In this document: one piece after another, positions 43,006-51,493 of the stretch
Position numbering within the stretch: the stretch's first letter is position 1
Layout of the letters: the number at the start of each line of letters is the position of its first letter
NCBI RefSeq assembly: GCF_004331435.1
Contig: NZ_SJKA01000001.1
Location: forward strand, 372,001 to 436,000
From: Kribbella sindirgiensis
Lineage (GTDB): Bacteria; Actinomycetota; Actinomycetes; Propionibacteriales; Kribbellaceae
Length of the DNA stretch: 64,000 nt
Direction of reading: 5' to 3'
Program-made: the position numbers and the translations under genes
The notes under the pieces: model-generated
Seen by the model: only the letters and a program-made list of their open reading frames with translations
Told to the model about the DNA's origin: nothing
Databases searched by the model: none

Positions 43006-43823
43006 GCACGTTGGATCGGACCTGGTGGCACAAGCAGTGGCGGCATCTGCGGTTGTGGCGGCGGTTCTTCGCGCAGGCCGTGGTGCGGGAAACTCATTTC
43101 CGTGCGCATTTCCTGACCACGCTGCTCGTCGGGCTCGTGCAGCTCGGGCTGGGGATCGTGCCGACGTTGCTGCTGTTCGGGTTCACGGCCGAGGTGCACG
43201 GGTGGTCGCGGGCCGAGGTGATCGCGCTGGTCGGCGTGTTCCAGATCGTCACCGGTCTGATGGCGACGTTCATCGCGCCGAACCTGAACCGGATGACGAC
43301 GTACCTGACCGAGGGTGAGCTGGACAGCGTCCTGCTGCGGCCGGTGTCGAGCCAGTTCTACCTGACGCTGCGCTGGATCAACGTCGCGGAGCTCACGAAC
43401 GTCGCCAGCGGCATCGTGGTCCTGGTGATCGGGCTCGTGCAGGCCGGTATCGGCTTCGGTCCGGGGCAGGTCGCGCAGGCCGTCGTACTCGTCGGCACCG
43501 GGTTGGTGCTGCTCACCGCGGTGTGGTCGGCGATGTCGTTCCTGGCCTTCTGGCTGCAGTCGGTGAACCCGATCGGGTTCGTGTTCCTGAACCTGATGGA
43601 GGCCGGGCGGTACCCGCTGGTGTTCTTCCCGGCCGCGGTGCGGACGTTCCTGACGTTCGCGTTCCCGGTGGCGTTCGCGACGACGTTCCCGGTACGGGCG
43701 CTGACTGGCGATCTCGGCTGGGGGACGGTGGCCGTGGGGCTCGGGCTCGCGGTCGTGGCTCAGGGCCTGGTGCGGTTGCTGTGGCGGCGCGGGCTGCTGA
43801 CGTACTCCAGCGCGTCCAGCTGA
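43002..43823 (+). CDS. ABC-2 type permease, second subunit (DUF990-like)
   Basis: This 273-residue protein also has six spans. Segments LNRMTTYLTEGELDSVLLRPVS and FWLQSVNPIGFVFLNLMEAGRYPL are typical of PF06182 permeases. The start ATG at 43002 overlaps the preceding TGA, and the operon ends here. The next gene starts after 18 bases but belongs to DNA repair. Confidence 0.9.
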   Translation: MSTLDRTWWHKQWRHLRLWRRFFAQAVVRETHFRAHFLTTLLVGLVQLGLGIVPTLLLFGFTAEVHGWSRAEVIALVGVFQIVTGLMATFIAPNLNRMTTYLTEGELDSVLLRPVSSQFYLTLRWINVAELTNVASGIVVLVIGLVQAGIGFGPGQVAQAVVLVGTGLVLLTAVWSAMSFLAFWLQSVNPIGFVFLNLMEAGRYPLVFFPAAVRTFLTFAFPVAFATTFPVRALTGDLGWGTVAVGLGLAVVAQGLVRLLWRRGLLTYSSASS

Positions 43824-43841
43824 TGTGGTTACCTGTGAGCT

Positions 43842-44912
43842 ATGAGCTGGTGGCTCCTGCACGTGGACATGGATCAGTTCATCGCGGCCGTCGAGATCCG
43901 GCGGCGGCCTGAGCTCCGCGGGCTGCCTGTCGTGGTGGGCGGGTCCGGCGACCCGACCCAGCCACGGCAGGTGGTCGCCACGGCGTCGTACGAGGCGCGG
44001 GCGTTCGGCGTACATTCCGGGATGCCGGTGCGGGCGGCGTACAAGAAATGCCCGGACGCCGTTTTCCTTCCGTCGGATCCGACTGCGTACGACGCGGCGT
44101 CGGCCGAGGTGATGGACACGCTGCGGTCGTTCCCGGTCGTGGTCGAGGTCTGGGGCTGGGACGAGTGCATGGTCGGCGCCGAGACCGACGACCCCGAGGC
44201 GTTGGCCGCGGAGCTCCGGGCCGCCGTCGAGTCTCGCACCTCGCTGACCTGCGCGGTCGGCATCGGCGACAACAAGACCCGCGCCAAACTGGCCACCAAC
44301 TTCGCCAAGCAGGAACGCTCGCACGCCGCGCCTTTCGAGGGCGCCGGCCCCGCCACCGGGATCTACCGCCTCACCGTGGCCAACTGGCGGGAGGTGATGG
44401 ACCACCGCCCCGTCCGCGACCTGTGGGGCATCGGCTCCCGGATGGAACGCAACCTCAACGAGCTAGGCGTGCTGACGGTCGCCGACCTCGCCGCGGCCGA
44501 TGTCGAGGTCCTGAAGAAGCGGTTCGGTCCGAAGATGGGCACTTGGTACGCCGCCCTCGGCCGCGGGCTCGGCGACAAGGAGGTCACCGACGTACCGCGC
44601 GAACCCGTCTCGCGCAGCCACGAGGAGACGTTCCCCGAGGACCTCGTCGAACGCGCCGACATCGAGCGCGAACTCCGGCGCATCGCGATCGAGGTCACCG
44701 AGGAAGTGGTCGCCGACGGCCGCACCGTCCAACGCGTCTGGGTGAAGGTCCGGTTCATCACCTTCTTCACCCCGATCAAGAGCCGCAAACTGCCCGAGCC
44801 CACCCAGGATCCAGAGGTGATCGCAACCACGGCTCTCGCGCTCCTGGAAAAGTTCGAGGTCCGCCGGCCCATTCGGTTGCTGGGCGTCCGTGTCGAGTTC
44901 GTGCCCGGCTAG
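43842..44912 (+). CDS. dinB: DNA polymerase IV (Y-family)
   Basis: The 356-residue enzyme has the first catalytic Asp in LHVDMDQF (D9), the ATASYEARAFGVHSGMP steric-gate and nucleotide region, and the second acidic pair D107-E108 in WGWDECMV. The thumb HhH DLWGIGSRMERNLNELGV and a complete little-finger domain follow. It copies damaged DNA with low fidelity. The second acidic motif differs from the usual SIDE, as in a subset of actinobacterial paralogs. No beta-clamp motif is obvious at the C-terminus, which ends VRVEFVPG, so clamp binding may be weak. Confidence 0.9.
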   Translation: MSWWLLHVDMDQFIAAVEIRRRPELRGLPVVVGGSGDPTQPRQVVATASYEARAFGVHSGMPVRAAYKKCPDAVFLPSDPTAYDAASAEVMDTLRSFPVVVEVWGWDECMVGAETDDPEALAAELRAAVESRTSLTCAVGIGDNKTRAKLATNFAKQERSHAAPFEGAGPATGIYRLTVANWREVMDHRPVRDLWGIGSRMERNLNELGVLTVADLAAADVEVLKKRFGPKMGTWYAALGRGLGDKEVTDVPREPVSRSHEETFPEDLVERADIERELRRIAIEVTEEVVADGRTVQRVWVKVRFITFFTPIKSRKLPEPTQDPEVIATTALALLEKFEVRRPIRLLGVRVEFVPG

Positions 44913-45640
44913 GAGAACAGCTGCCAGCGGCCCTCGGAGATGACGTCGACCTTGCCGTCGGTCACCTTGATCGCGGTGTCGTCGTCGATCGCGTACGTCG
45001 GCGCCGGGATCCGGGATGCCCAGATCTCCGCGTTGGCCGGCGAGGCATCGGGGTGCTGCGGGTTCTCGAAGTGCGGGATCACCGCGAAGTCGACGAGTCC
45101 CGCCCCCTGTCCCGTGACCAGGGTTCTCCTGACGTCGCCCTCGGGTGTGGCGAAGACCGTCTCCTCCGACTTCAGCGGTCCGTCGGCCGCGCGAGGTGGT
45201 TCGGTGTACGTCTCGACAAACGTGGACGTAGCCGCGATCGCTCCCGCGCTCACGCCGACGTACACCGCCTCGGAGCGCAGCTTCGGCAGCAGGCCGGCCA
45301 CGCCGGACTGCCGCATCCAGTTCGCGAGAAACAGCGGGTCGCCGCCGCCTACCAGCAGTGCGTCGGCCTCCCTGACCGTTGGCACCCAGGCGGCCTCCTC
45401 GATGCTCGGCAGCACCGACAGCTCCAGGATCCCCAGCGATTTCCAGCCCAGTTCAGCCAACCGCGACCGCCCCTGGCCCGAGATCGCCCGCCATGCCGCC
45501 CCGGCCCCGCCGGGGAAGGGGTAGATGGCGGTCGGGATGAAGAGCGCGTTGGACTCGGCGATCGGTTTGCCCAGCAGATCCACCAGCGCGTCTTCGATGC
45601 TCGGGTTCGTGATACCAGCGGAAGTCAGAAGAAGTCTCAT
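44909..45640 (-). CDS. Peptidase S51 family (dipeptidase E / cyanophycinase-like)
   Basis: From ATG 45640 the protein has 243 residues. The nucleophile is S131 in VGVSAGAIA, and the LVGGGDP motif (97-102) and FAVIPHFENP segment match PepE-type serine peptidases that cleave Asp-X dipeptides. It is cytoplasmic. A start further upstream is not supported. It is downstream of the phosphotransferase gene in the same direction, with 52 bases between, and overlaps the end of the convergent dinB by four bases. Confidence 0.87.
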   Translation of the reverse strand: MRLLLTSAGITNPSIEDALVDLLGKPIAESNALFIPTAIYPFPGGAGAAWRAISGQGRSRLAELGWKSLGILELSVLPSIEEAAWVPTVREADALLVGGGDPLFLANWMRQSGVAGLLPKLRSEAVYVGVSAGAIAATSTFVETYTEPPRAADGPLKSEETVFATPEGDVRRTLVTGQGAGLVDFAVIPHFENPQHPDASPANAEIWASRIPAPTYAIDDDTAIKVTDGKVDVISEGRWQLFS

Positions 45641-45692
45641 GTCACCACCACGAACAGCCCTGCCCCAATCCGACAACCTCGTCGACCGAAGG

Positions 45693-46679
45693 CTAGCCGA
45701 GTTGGGCGAGAACCTTTGCCAGGGCGGCGTAGCTTTCATGAACGAGTTCGGATTTGGCCAGGCGGTGGCGTTCGAGGCGGATTGCGGCCAGGTGGCGGGC
45801 CTCGTAGATCCTGGATCTCCAGCGGGCGGCGGGTGTTTGGTTCAGGGCGCCGTACGACTCCCAGAAGGACTCTCGTTCGTCGTCCTTCGACTGGGCCATG
45901 CGGATCGTCCAGTCGGCGGCTGGGTCGCCGAACTCGGTGCGGTCGAAGTCGAGTACTCCGGAGATCAGGGGCTCGGGAGCCTCGGCGTCGAGGAGGCAGT
46001 TGACCGTCCAGAGGTCGCCCGTCAGCAGCTGCGGTTCGTCGATTTCGTCCAGCGTCGCGTGCCCTTGTGCGGCCAGGTCGGCGGCTTTCCGTACGTCGGC
46101 GTCGTCCAGGCCCGCTTGCTCCAGGTCGTCGGCGATCTGCGTGAACGATGCGATGACCGCCTCACTCCAGGACGCGTACGCCGGACCGGAAACGCGACCG
46201 AAGTGCGGTCCGCGTACGTCGTGCACGGTCCGGGTGATCGCGCCGAGTTGGCGGAAGAACGTCGTACGGCCGGACCGCGGGTACCGGCCGAGGTGCTCCG
46301 GAGCGGGGACACCGGGTAGGTAGGTCTGAATCATCCAGTCCCGGTCGACGACGTCGTGCGACCAGTCCACCGCCAGCACCTGTGGCATCAAAGGCGCAAT
46401 CACCGCGAGCCACGGAACGCTCGCATACTCGTTCCGCATCAAGTGCAACTCGGACCCGAACTGCACCTGCTCCTGCGGCGCCGCCCGCAGAATCACCGGG
46501 GCATCCGACCCACCCAACTCCACCCGGTAGACGCTGTTGTACCCCCCGAGTCCCAGCTCGACGGCCTGCACCACCACGACGCCGGAGCCGAACGCCTGTC
46601 GGCAGATCACCTCGATCTGCGCCGCGTTCAGGCCGCGCTGGAACGCCTCCGGCTCGCGCTCGATCGCCCGGAGCTCCAC
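45693..46679 (-). CDS. Aminoglycoside-phosphotransferase-like kinase
   Basis: The 328-residue protein has the APH fold. LGLGGYNSVYRVE is the glycine loop, LTGDLWTVN the catalytic loop (D kept, the usual preceding His replaced by Thr) and GVLDFDRTEFGDP the metal-binding loop. It should phosphorylate a small metabolite or macrolide/aminoglycoside-like compound. Start GTG 46679 follows directly after a TAG stop that ends an in-frame 15-codon stretch from ATG 46727, see findings. A true longer N-terminus interrupted by a nonsense mutation is possible. Confidence 0.82.
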   Translation of the reverse strand: MELRAIEREPEAFQRGLNAAQIEVICRQAFGSGVVVVQAVELGLGGYNSVYRVELGGSDAPVILRAAPQEQVQFGSELHLMRNEYASVPWLAVIAPLMPQVLAVDWSHDVVDRDWMIQTYLPGVPAPEHLGRYPRSGRTTFFRQLGAITRTVHDVRGPHFGRVSGPAYASWSEAVIASFTQIADDLEQAGLDDADVRKAADLAAQGHATLDEIDEPQLLTGDLWTVNCLLDAEAPEPLISGVLDFDRTEFGDPAADWTIRMAQSKDDERESFWESYGALNQTPAARWRSRIYEARHLAAIRLERHRLAKSELVHESYAALAKVLAQLG

Positions 46680-46737
46680 CTATCCGCCGATCGCTGACTG
46701 GACCGCACCGACGAGCTCTTCGTTCATGGGCAGGACT

Positions 46738-47580
46738 CTAGGTCAGGTGGTAGGTGCGGGTGGCTGTGGTGGTGAAGACGGACTCTTGGTCGGAGGGGGA
46801 CAGGGTGGAGGTGAGGGTTTCCGCGGTGGTGACGACGTCGGCGTAGGAGGCGGCGAGGAGGCAGACCGGCCAGTCGGAGCCGAACATCACCCGGTCCGGG
46901 CCGAAGGCTTCCAGGACGGTGTCGGCGTACGGCTGGAGGTCTTTGGCGGTCCAGGTGGCCCAGTCTGCCTCGGTGACCATGCCGGAGAGTTTGCAGGTGA
47001 CGTTGGGGAGGGCGGCCAGCTCGCGGAGTTGGGTGGCCCACAGGTCCAGCGGCTCGCCGACGACCGGTTTGGAGATGTGGTCGACGACGAACGTGAGCTG
47101 CGGGAGGTTGCGGACGGTCTGGATCGCGGCTGGCAGGTGCGGTGTCTTCGTGAGAAGGTCGTACGCGAGTCCGGCGTCCGCGACCGCGGCCAGACCACGT
47201 TGTACGTCGGGACGCACCAGCCAGTCGACATCGGGCTCGTCGTGCACCTGATGGCGGATCGCCTTCAAGTACGAGCCGTCCGGACGCGCCTGGAGCGATG
47301 CCAGCGTGTCAGCGACGTCGGGAGCGGTCAGGTCGACCCAGCCGACCACGCCCGCCACCAGGTCGTTGCCAGCGGCAATCTCCAGGAACTCGGCTGTTTC
47401 CGCAACCAGACCGACTGTTTGCACGAGTACGGTCTCACTGACGTCGGCAGCTGCGGCGAGCGGCGCCAGGTCTGCGATCGAGAAGTTGCGCCGGATCGGA
47501 TCCATCTCCGGTCCCGCCATCCACGTCTGCTCGCGGACGGTGAGATCCCAGACGTGGTGATGCGCGTCGACTCTTGTCAT
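46738..47580 (-). CDS. Amidohydrolase 2, L-fucono/L-rhamnono-lactonase-like
   Basis: This 280-residue TIM-barrel hydrolase belongs to COG3618. VDAHHHVWDL is the N-terminal metal motif, with HQVHDEPD, FVVDHISKP and MFGSDWPVC (the last Asp) completing the site. Members open sugar-acid 1,4-lactones or act on related dicarboxylic lactones. Immediately upstream on the same strand, 19 bases away, is an enolase-type dehydratase, so lactone to acid to 2-keto-3-deoxy acid is a reasonable pathway. Confidence 0.87.
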   Translation of the reverse strand: MTRVDAHHHVWDLTVREQTWMAGPEMDPIRRNFSIADLAPLAAAADVSETVLVQTVGLVAETAEFLEIAAGNDLVAGVVGWVDLTAPDVADTLASLQARPDGSYLKAIRHQVHDEPDVDWLVRPDVQRGLAAVADAGLAYDLLTKTPHLPAAIQTVRNLPQLTFVVDHISKPVVGEPLDLWATQLRELAALPNVTCKLSGMVTEADWATWTAKDLQPYADTVLEAFGPDRVMFGSDWPVCLLAASYADVVTTAETLTSTLSPSDQESVFTTTATRTYHLT

Positions 47581-47599
47581 GCGGGTGTGGTCCCTTCAC

Positions 47600-48691
47600 T
47601 CAGGCAACGCGCCGGTCGTCGATGGCATCAGCATTCCAGTCGATCCCCAGACCCGGTACGTCGGGCGCGACCGCATGCCCGTCGGCCACAGCCATCTCCG
47701 AGCGCGTGATCGCCCGCAGTTGCGGGATGTGCTCGACGTACCGCCCGTTCGGCACAGCTGCGGTCAGACTGACGTGCAACTCCATCAGGAAGTGCGGACA
47801 CACCTCGAGATTGAACGTCTCCGCCAGATGCGCGACCTTCAACCACGGTGTGATCCCGCCGACCCGCGCGACGTCGACCTGCACGATCCCGGCGCCGCCT
47901 GAAGCGACGTACTCCCGGAACTGCGAGACGGAGTAGAGCGACTCCCCCACAGCGATCGGAATCGAGGTCGACTCGGCCAAACGCACATGCCCCGTCACAT
48001 CGTCGGCCGGCAACGGCTCTTCGAACCAGGACAGGTCCACGGCTTCGAACGCCGCAGCCCGTCGTTTCGCCTCGGCGTACGTCATGGACTGGTTGGCGTC
48101 GACCATGATGTCCAGCGACGGACCCACTGCGTCCCGCACTGCCCGCAGCCGCTCCACATCCTCGTGGACACGCGGTTTGCCGACCTTCAGCTTCACACCG
48201 GGCCAACCGGCCTTCTGTGACGCGAGAGCGCCCGCCACCAGCTCATCTGTTGTCAGATGCAACCAGCCGCCCTCTGTGTCGTACAGCGGCACCTGCTGCC
48301 GGTACCCACCTGCCAGCCGCCACAGCGGCTCTCCGGCCCGCAGGCACCGCAGGTCCCACAGAGCGGTGTCCACGGCAGCTAGAGCGAGTGAAGTGATCGC
48401 ACCGACCGTCGTAGCGTGTGTAGACCAGAACAGGTCCGACCAGAGCCCCTCGACGTTCCGCGCGTCCTTCCCGACGAGTCGCGGCAACAGGTGGTCCCGC
48501 AGCAACGCCAGTACGGCGGAGCCGCCCGTGCCGATCGTGTACGAGTACCCGAGCCCGGTCAGCCCGTCGGATGTCGACAAGGAGACGAAGATCGTTTCCT
48601 GCTTCAGGAAGGCCTGGACGGCGTCGGTGCGGACCGTCTCGACCTCCAGGTCGACAAGGTACGCCTCGGCCCCCACGATCGTAGAGCTCAC
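47600..48691 (-). CDS. Mandelate racemase / muconate lactonizing-type enolase, probable sugar acid dehydratase
   Basis: This 363-residue protein has the MR-subgroup set: base K167-L-K169 (VKLKVGK), metal ligands D198, E224 and E250, and a catalytic-side H300 in VCPHFLMELH. Such enzymes dehydrate L-fuconate, L-rhamnonate, galactonate or similar acids. GTG 48691 has GGAGG nearby. The ATCCTATAGGAT operator lies 14 bases upstream and must overlap its promoter or leader. It is divergent from the GntR gene and forms one unit with the lactonase. Confidence 0.88.
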   Translation of the reverse strand: MSSTIVGAEAYLVDLEVETVRTDAVQAFLKQETIFVSLSTSDGLTGLGYSYTIGTGGSAVLALLRDHLLPRLVGKDARNVEGLWSDLFWSTHATTVGAITSLALAAVDTALWDLRCLRAGEPLWRLAGGYRQQVPLYDTEGGWLHLTTDELVAGALASQKAGWPGVKLKVGKPRVHEDVERLRAVRDAVGPSLDIMVDANQSMTYAEAKRRAAAFEAVDLSWFEEPLPADDVTGHVRLAESTSIPIAVGESLYSVSQFREYVASGGAGIVQVDVARVGGITPWLKVAHLAETFNLEVCPHFLMELHVSLTAAVPNGRYVEHIPQLRAITRSEMAVADGHAVAPDVPGLGIDWNADAIDDRRVA

Positions 48692-48705
48692 CGATTTCCT
48701 CCAAG

Positions 48706-48717
48706 ATCCTATAGGAT
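48706..48717. promoter_or_regulatory. GntR operator ATCCTATAGGAT
   Basis: Perfect 12-bp palindrome, extended by outer AA/TT pairs after one mismatch (48703-48720). It sits between the divergent dehydratase and GntR genes and resembles operators reported for FCD-type regulators of sugar-acid catabolism. Binding by the adjacent GntR protein is inferred. Confidence 0.65.
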
Positions 48718-48827
48718 ATTGCGTACCTGATGCTCCCGCTTCACACTGGACCCGTCAAGGCGGACTGCGAGTCGGGCAGAATGAGGCCCTTCGCGGGTGG
48801 AGCACGGTGCGGGAGGAGCGGGCGACA

Positions 48828-49523
48828 GTGACGGATGCGCATGTGGGCCTGGCGGGGCAGCTCGCCCGCCTGCCGCAGCGACAGGTGCTGAGTGACGACG
48901 TCTACGAGACGGTCAAGGGCCTGATCATGGACAGCGTGGTCGAGCCGGGCACTCGGTTGAACATCGATGCACTGACCCGTGAGCTGGGCATTTCCCAGAC
49001 CCCGATCCGGGAGTCGCTGGCCCGGCTGGAGTCCGACGGCCTGGTGATCAAGGAGCCGCTGCGCGGGTACCGGGTGTCGTCGCGGCTGACCCGCGACGAG
49101 TTCGAGGACCTCTTCGAGTACCGCCTGCACATCGAGCCGTGGGCGGCCGGGCGCGCCGCCGAGCGGTCCGGCGCCGACGACCTGGCCCGACTCAAGGCGG
49201 AGATGCTCAGCTACACCGACGTACCGGACCGTCCGTCGTACGACAGCTATCGGGCGATGGCGGCGCACGACCAGCGGTTCCACGACCTCGTTCTCGAGCT
49301 GGCCGGCAACGAGACCGCGCGGCTGTCCTTCCAGCGGACACACTGCCACCTGCACCTGTTCCGGCTGTACTACGGTGGCGGCATCGCGACGAAGGCGTTG
49401 CGAGAGCACAAGGCAGTGGTGACCGCCGTCCGTAAGGGCGAACCGAAGGAAGCGGCCGCGGCGATGCGGTCCCACATCGAGGCCTCCCGCGCCCGGCTGC
49501 GGCCCATCTTCGACAAGTCGTAG
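48828..49523 (+). CDS. GntR-family regulator (FCD) of sugar-acid catabolism
   Basis: The 231-residue product (GTG 48828, GGGAGGAG nine bases upstream) has the FadR-type winged helix LNIDALTRELGISQTPIRESLARLE and an FCD ligand domain with AAHDQRFHDLVLELAGNE and HLHLFRLYYG, plausible metal ligands for an organic acid. It is divergent from the dehydratase-lactonase genes and followed at nine bases by the FAH hydrolase, so it likely controls both directions through the palindrome at 48706. Confidence 0.9.
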   Translation: MTDAHVGLAGQLARLPQRQVLSDDVYETVKGLIMDSVVEPGTRLNIDALTRELGISQTPIRESLARLESDGLVIKEPLRGYRVSSRLTRDEFEDLFEYRLHIEPWAAGRAAERSGADDLARLKAEMLSYTDVPDRPSYDSYRAMAAHDQRFHDLVLELAGNETARLSFQRTHCHLHLFRLYYGGGIATKALREHKAVVTAVRKGEPKEAAAAMRSHIEASRARLRPIFDKS

Positions 49524-49532
49524 GAGACAGTT

Positions 49533-50381
49533 GTGGAATTGCTGCGTCTCGGCGCGGTCGGCGAGGAGCGCCCGTACGTGCGCGCCGCCGACGGCACCGT
49601 TCACGACCTGAGCCCGCTCACCGCCGACATCGACGGAGCGTTCCTCGCCGCCGACGGCATCGCCCGGACCCGCGCCGCGTTGGAGGCCGGCGAGCTGCCC
49701 GTCGCCGACGCCGAGGGCCTGCGGATCGGCGCGCCGATCGCCCGGCCGGGCGCCGTGGTCTGCATCGGCATGAACTACGCGGCGCACGCGGCCGAGGGCG
49801 GTGCCGAGCCGCCGAAGCAGCCGATCGTCTTTTTCAAGCACCCGAACACCGTGGTCGGCGCGTACGACGACGTACTGGTGCCGCGGGGTTCGGTGAAGAC
49901 CGACTGGGAGGTCGAGCTCGCGGTCGTGATCGGCCAAGAGGCGCGGTACGTCGAGACCGACGAGGAGGCGCTCGCATGCGTCGCCGGGTACGCCGTCTCG
50001 AACGACGTGTCCGAACGCGCGTTCCAGATCGAGGTCTCCGGCGGCCAGTGGTCGAAGGGGAAGTGCTGCGAGACGTTCAACCCGCTCGGGCCCGCGCTGG
50101 TTCCGGCCGACGAGGTCGATCCCACGAACCTGAACCTGCGCTCCTGGGTGAACGGTGAGCCGCGGCAGGACTCGAACACGGCCGACATGATCTTCTCGGT
50201 CGCCGCGCTGATCCGCGACCTCTCGCAGTACATGGTGCTCAGCCCCGGCGACATCGTGAACACCGGCACGCCGGAAGGCGTCGCGCTGTCCGGCCGGTTC
50301 CCGTACCTGTCCCCCGGCGACACGATGGAACTCGAGATCGAAGGCCTCGGCCGCCAGAAGCAGTCCCTCGGCAAGGTCTGA
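49533..50381 (+). CDS. Fumarylacetoacetate hydrolase-family enzyme, probable 2,4-diketo-3-deoxy-sugar-acid hydrolase
   Basis: The 282-residue protein has the FAH core: CIGMNYAAHAAEGG, VPRGSVKTDWEVELAVVIG with the metal-binding acidic residues, VSNDVSER, and GDIVNTGTPEGV. In the non-phosphorylating L-fucose/L-rhamnose routes such a hydrolase splits the 2,4-diketo-3-deoxy acid to pyruvate and lactate. With the lactonase, dehydratase and GntR next door this is the best guess; the dehydrogenase that makes the diketo acid is absent from the group. GTG 49533, GGAG upstream. Confidence 0.85.
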   Translation: MELLRLGAVGEERPYVRAADGTVHDLSPLTADIDGAFLAADGIARTRAALEAGELPVADAEGLRIGAPIARPGAVVCIGMNYAAHAAEGGAEPPKQPIVFFKHPNTVVGAYDDVLVPRGSVKTDWEVELAVVIGQEARYVETDEEALACVAGYAVSNDVSERAFQIEVSGGQWSKGKCCETFNPLGPALVPADEVDPTNLNLRSWVNGEPRQDSNTADMIFSVAALIRDLSQYMVLSPGDIVNTGTPEGVALSGRFPYLSPGDTMELEIEGLGRQKQSLGKV

Positions 50382-50413
50382 AACTGTCCCCGGCTGGTTC
50401 TAGGGTCGGCTGG

Positions 50414-51013
50414 GTGACCTACTTGGACGACATCAGCAGCTCGTACGACACCGTCGCACCGTCGTACGCCGAACTTGTCGTGACCGGCGCCGACTGGGAA
50501 GACGCCGCTTTCGACCTCCTCGCCGAGCTCCTGCCCGGCGACTCGAAGATCGTGCTGGATGTCGGGTGTGGACCGGGGCGGACGACCGGACTGCTGGCTG
50601 CGCGCGGGCTGCAGGTTGAGGGAATCGACCTCTCGCCCGGGATGATCGAGGTCGCCCGCCGCGATCACCCGGAGCTCAGCTTTCGCGTCGGCTCGATGAC
50701 CGCCCTCGACGTACCGGACGACTCGGTCGCCGGCGTCGTGTCGTGGTGGTCGATCATCCACCTGCCCCGCGACGTTGTACCGCAGGCGTTCGCCGAGTTC
50801 CATCGCGTGCTCGCCCCCGGCGGCGTCCTCCTGATGGGTTTCCACGTCGGCGAGGAATCGACCCACAAGACGTCCGGCTACGGCGGCCATCCGATGAACA
50901 TCTACGTGCACCGCTGGACCGCGCCCGCCCTCACCGAGATCGCGGTCGCCGCGGGCTTCACGCCGTACCTGGACCCGGAAATTCCCGAGGACCGGCTGTT
51001 CTTCCGGAAGTAA
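50414..51013 (+). CDS. Class I SAM-dependent methyltransferase
   Basis: The 199-residue enzyme shows motif I VLDVGCGPGRTTG, a motif with GIDLSPGMIEVARRD and post-I region VVSWWSIIHLP, then FHRVLAPGGVLLMGFH. It starts with GTG 50414. Substrate unknown; this type often acts on small metabolites. It ends in a TAA that overlaps the first base of the following inverted repeat. Confidence 0.9.
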   Translation: MTYLDDISSSYDTVAPSYAELVVTGADWEDAAFDLLAELLPGDSKIVLDVGCGPGRTTGLLAARGLQVEGIDLSPGMIEVARRDHPELSFRVGSMTALDVPDDSVAGVVSWWSIIHLPRDVVPQAFAEFHRVLAPGGVLLMGFHVGEESTHKTSGYGGHPMNIYVHRWTAPALTEIAVAAGFTPYLDPEIPEDRLFFRK

Positions 51014-51098
51014 GAGGGCGTCTGAGAACTCTGCGCCGTCGCGAGGAGGTGCCGTGCCGAGTGCCCCGCAGTAGGCGCAGGGTTCTCAGACGCCCTCT
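51013..51098. repeat. 86-bp element with 25-bp inverted repeats
   Basis: Arms 51013-51037 and 51074-51098 are complementary at 24 of 25 positions around a 36-base centre. The sequence starts at the methyltransferase stop codon and ends 11 bases before the next start. It can be a strong bidirectional terminator, but the size, the AGAGGGCG...CGCCCTCT ends and the TA before the left arm also fit a miniature inverted-repeat element. No target duplication is certain. Confidence 0.8.
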
Positions 51099-51109
51099 AC
51101 CCTCTGCCC

Positions 51110-51487
51110 ATGACTTCTCGCGTGCGGACGGTGACGTTCGATGCCCACGACCCCTACGAGATCGCCGGCTTCTGGCTGCAGGTCCTGAAGGCCGAGCGCC
51201 CCGACGACGACCACCCCGGCGACCCGTACGCCTCGGTCCCGGCCGACGGCCTCACCGTGCTCTTCGAGCAGAACAACGACGAGAAGGTCGTCAAGAACCG
51301 CGGCCACCTGGACCTCGAGCCCGAGACCACCCGCGACGAGGAGGTCGCCTGGCTCCTCACGCTCGGCGCCACCATCGCCCACGACCACCGCGAACCCGAC
51401 GGCACCGGCTGGGTCACCATGCAGGACCCTGAAGGCAACGAGTTCTGCGTCCTCCGCAGCGCCGCCGAACGCGCCGCGACCAGCTGA
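51110..51487 (+). CDS. VOC-superfamily (glyoxalase-like) protein
   Basis: The 125-residue protein has two short beta-alpha-beta-beta-beta units, VRTVTFDAHDPYEIAGFWLQVL at the start and GWVTMQDPEGNEFCVL at the end, the typical VOC finish. Metal ligands are not all clear; this subgroup (glyoxalase_6-like) often lacks known activity. Single gene after the inverted repeat. Confidence 0.88.
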   Translation: MTSRVRTVTFDAHDPYEIAGFWLQVLKAERPDDDHPGDPYASVPADGLTVLFEQNNDEKVVKNRGHLDLEPETTRDEEVAWLLTLGATIAHDHREPDGTGWVTMQDPEGNEFCVLRSAAERAATS

Positions 51488-51493
51488 CCCCGG

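Noticed and set aside
44048-46003. 651-codon plus-strand frame overlapping dinB and the S51 peptidase
   Set aside because: It is out of frame with dinB and antisense to the peptidase, and is extremely arginine-rich.
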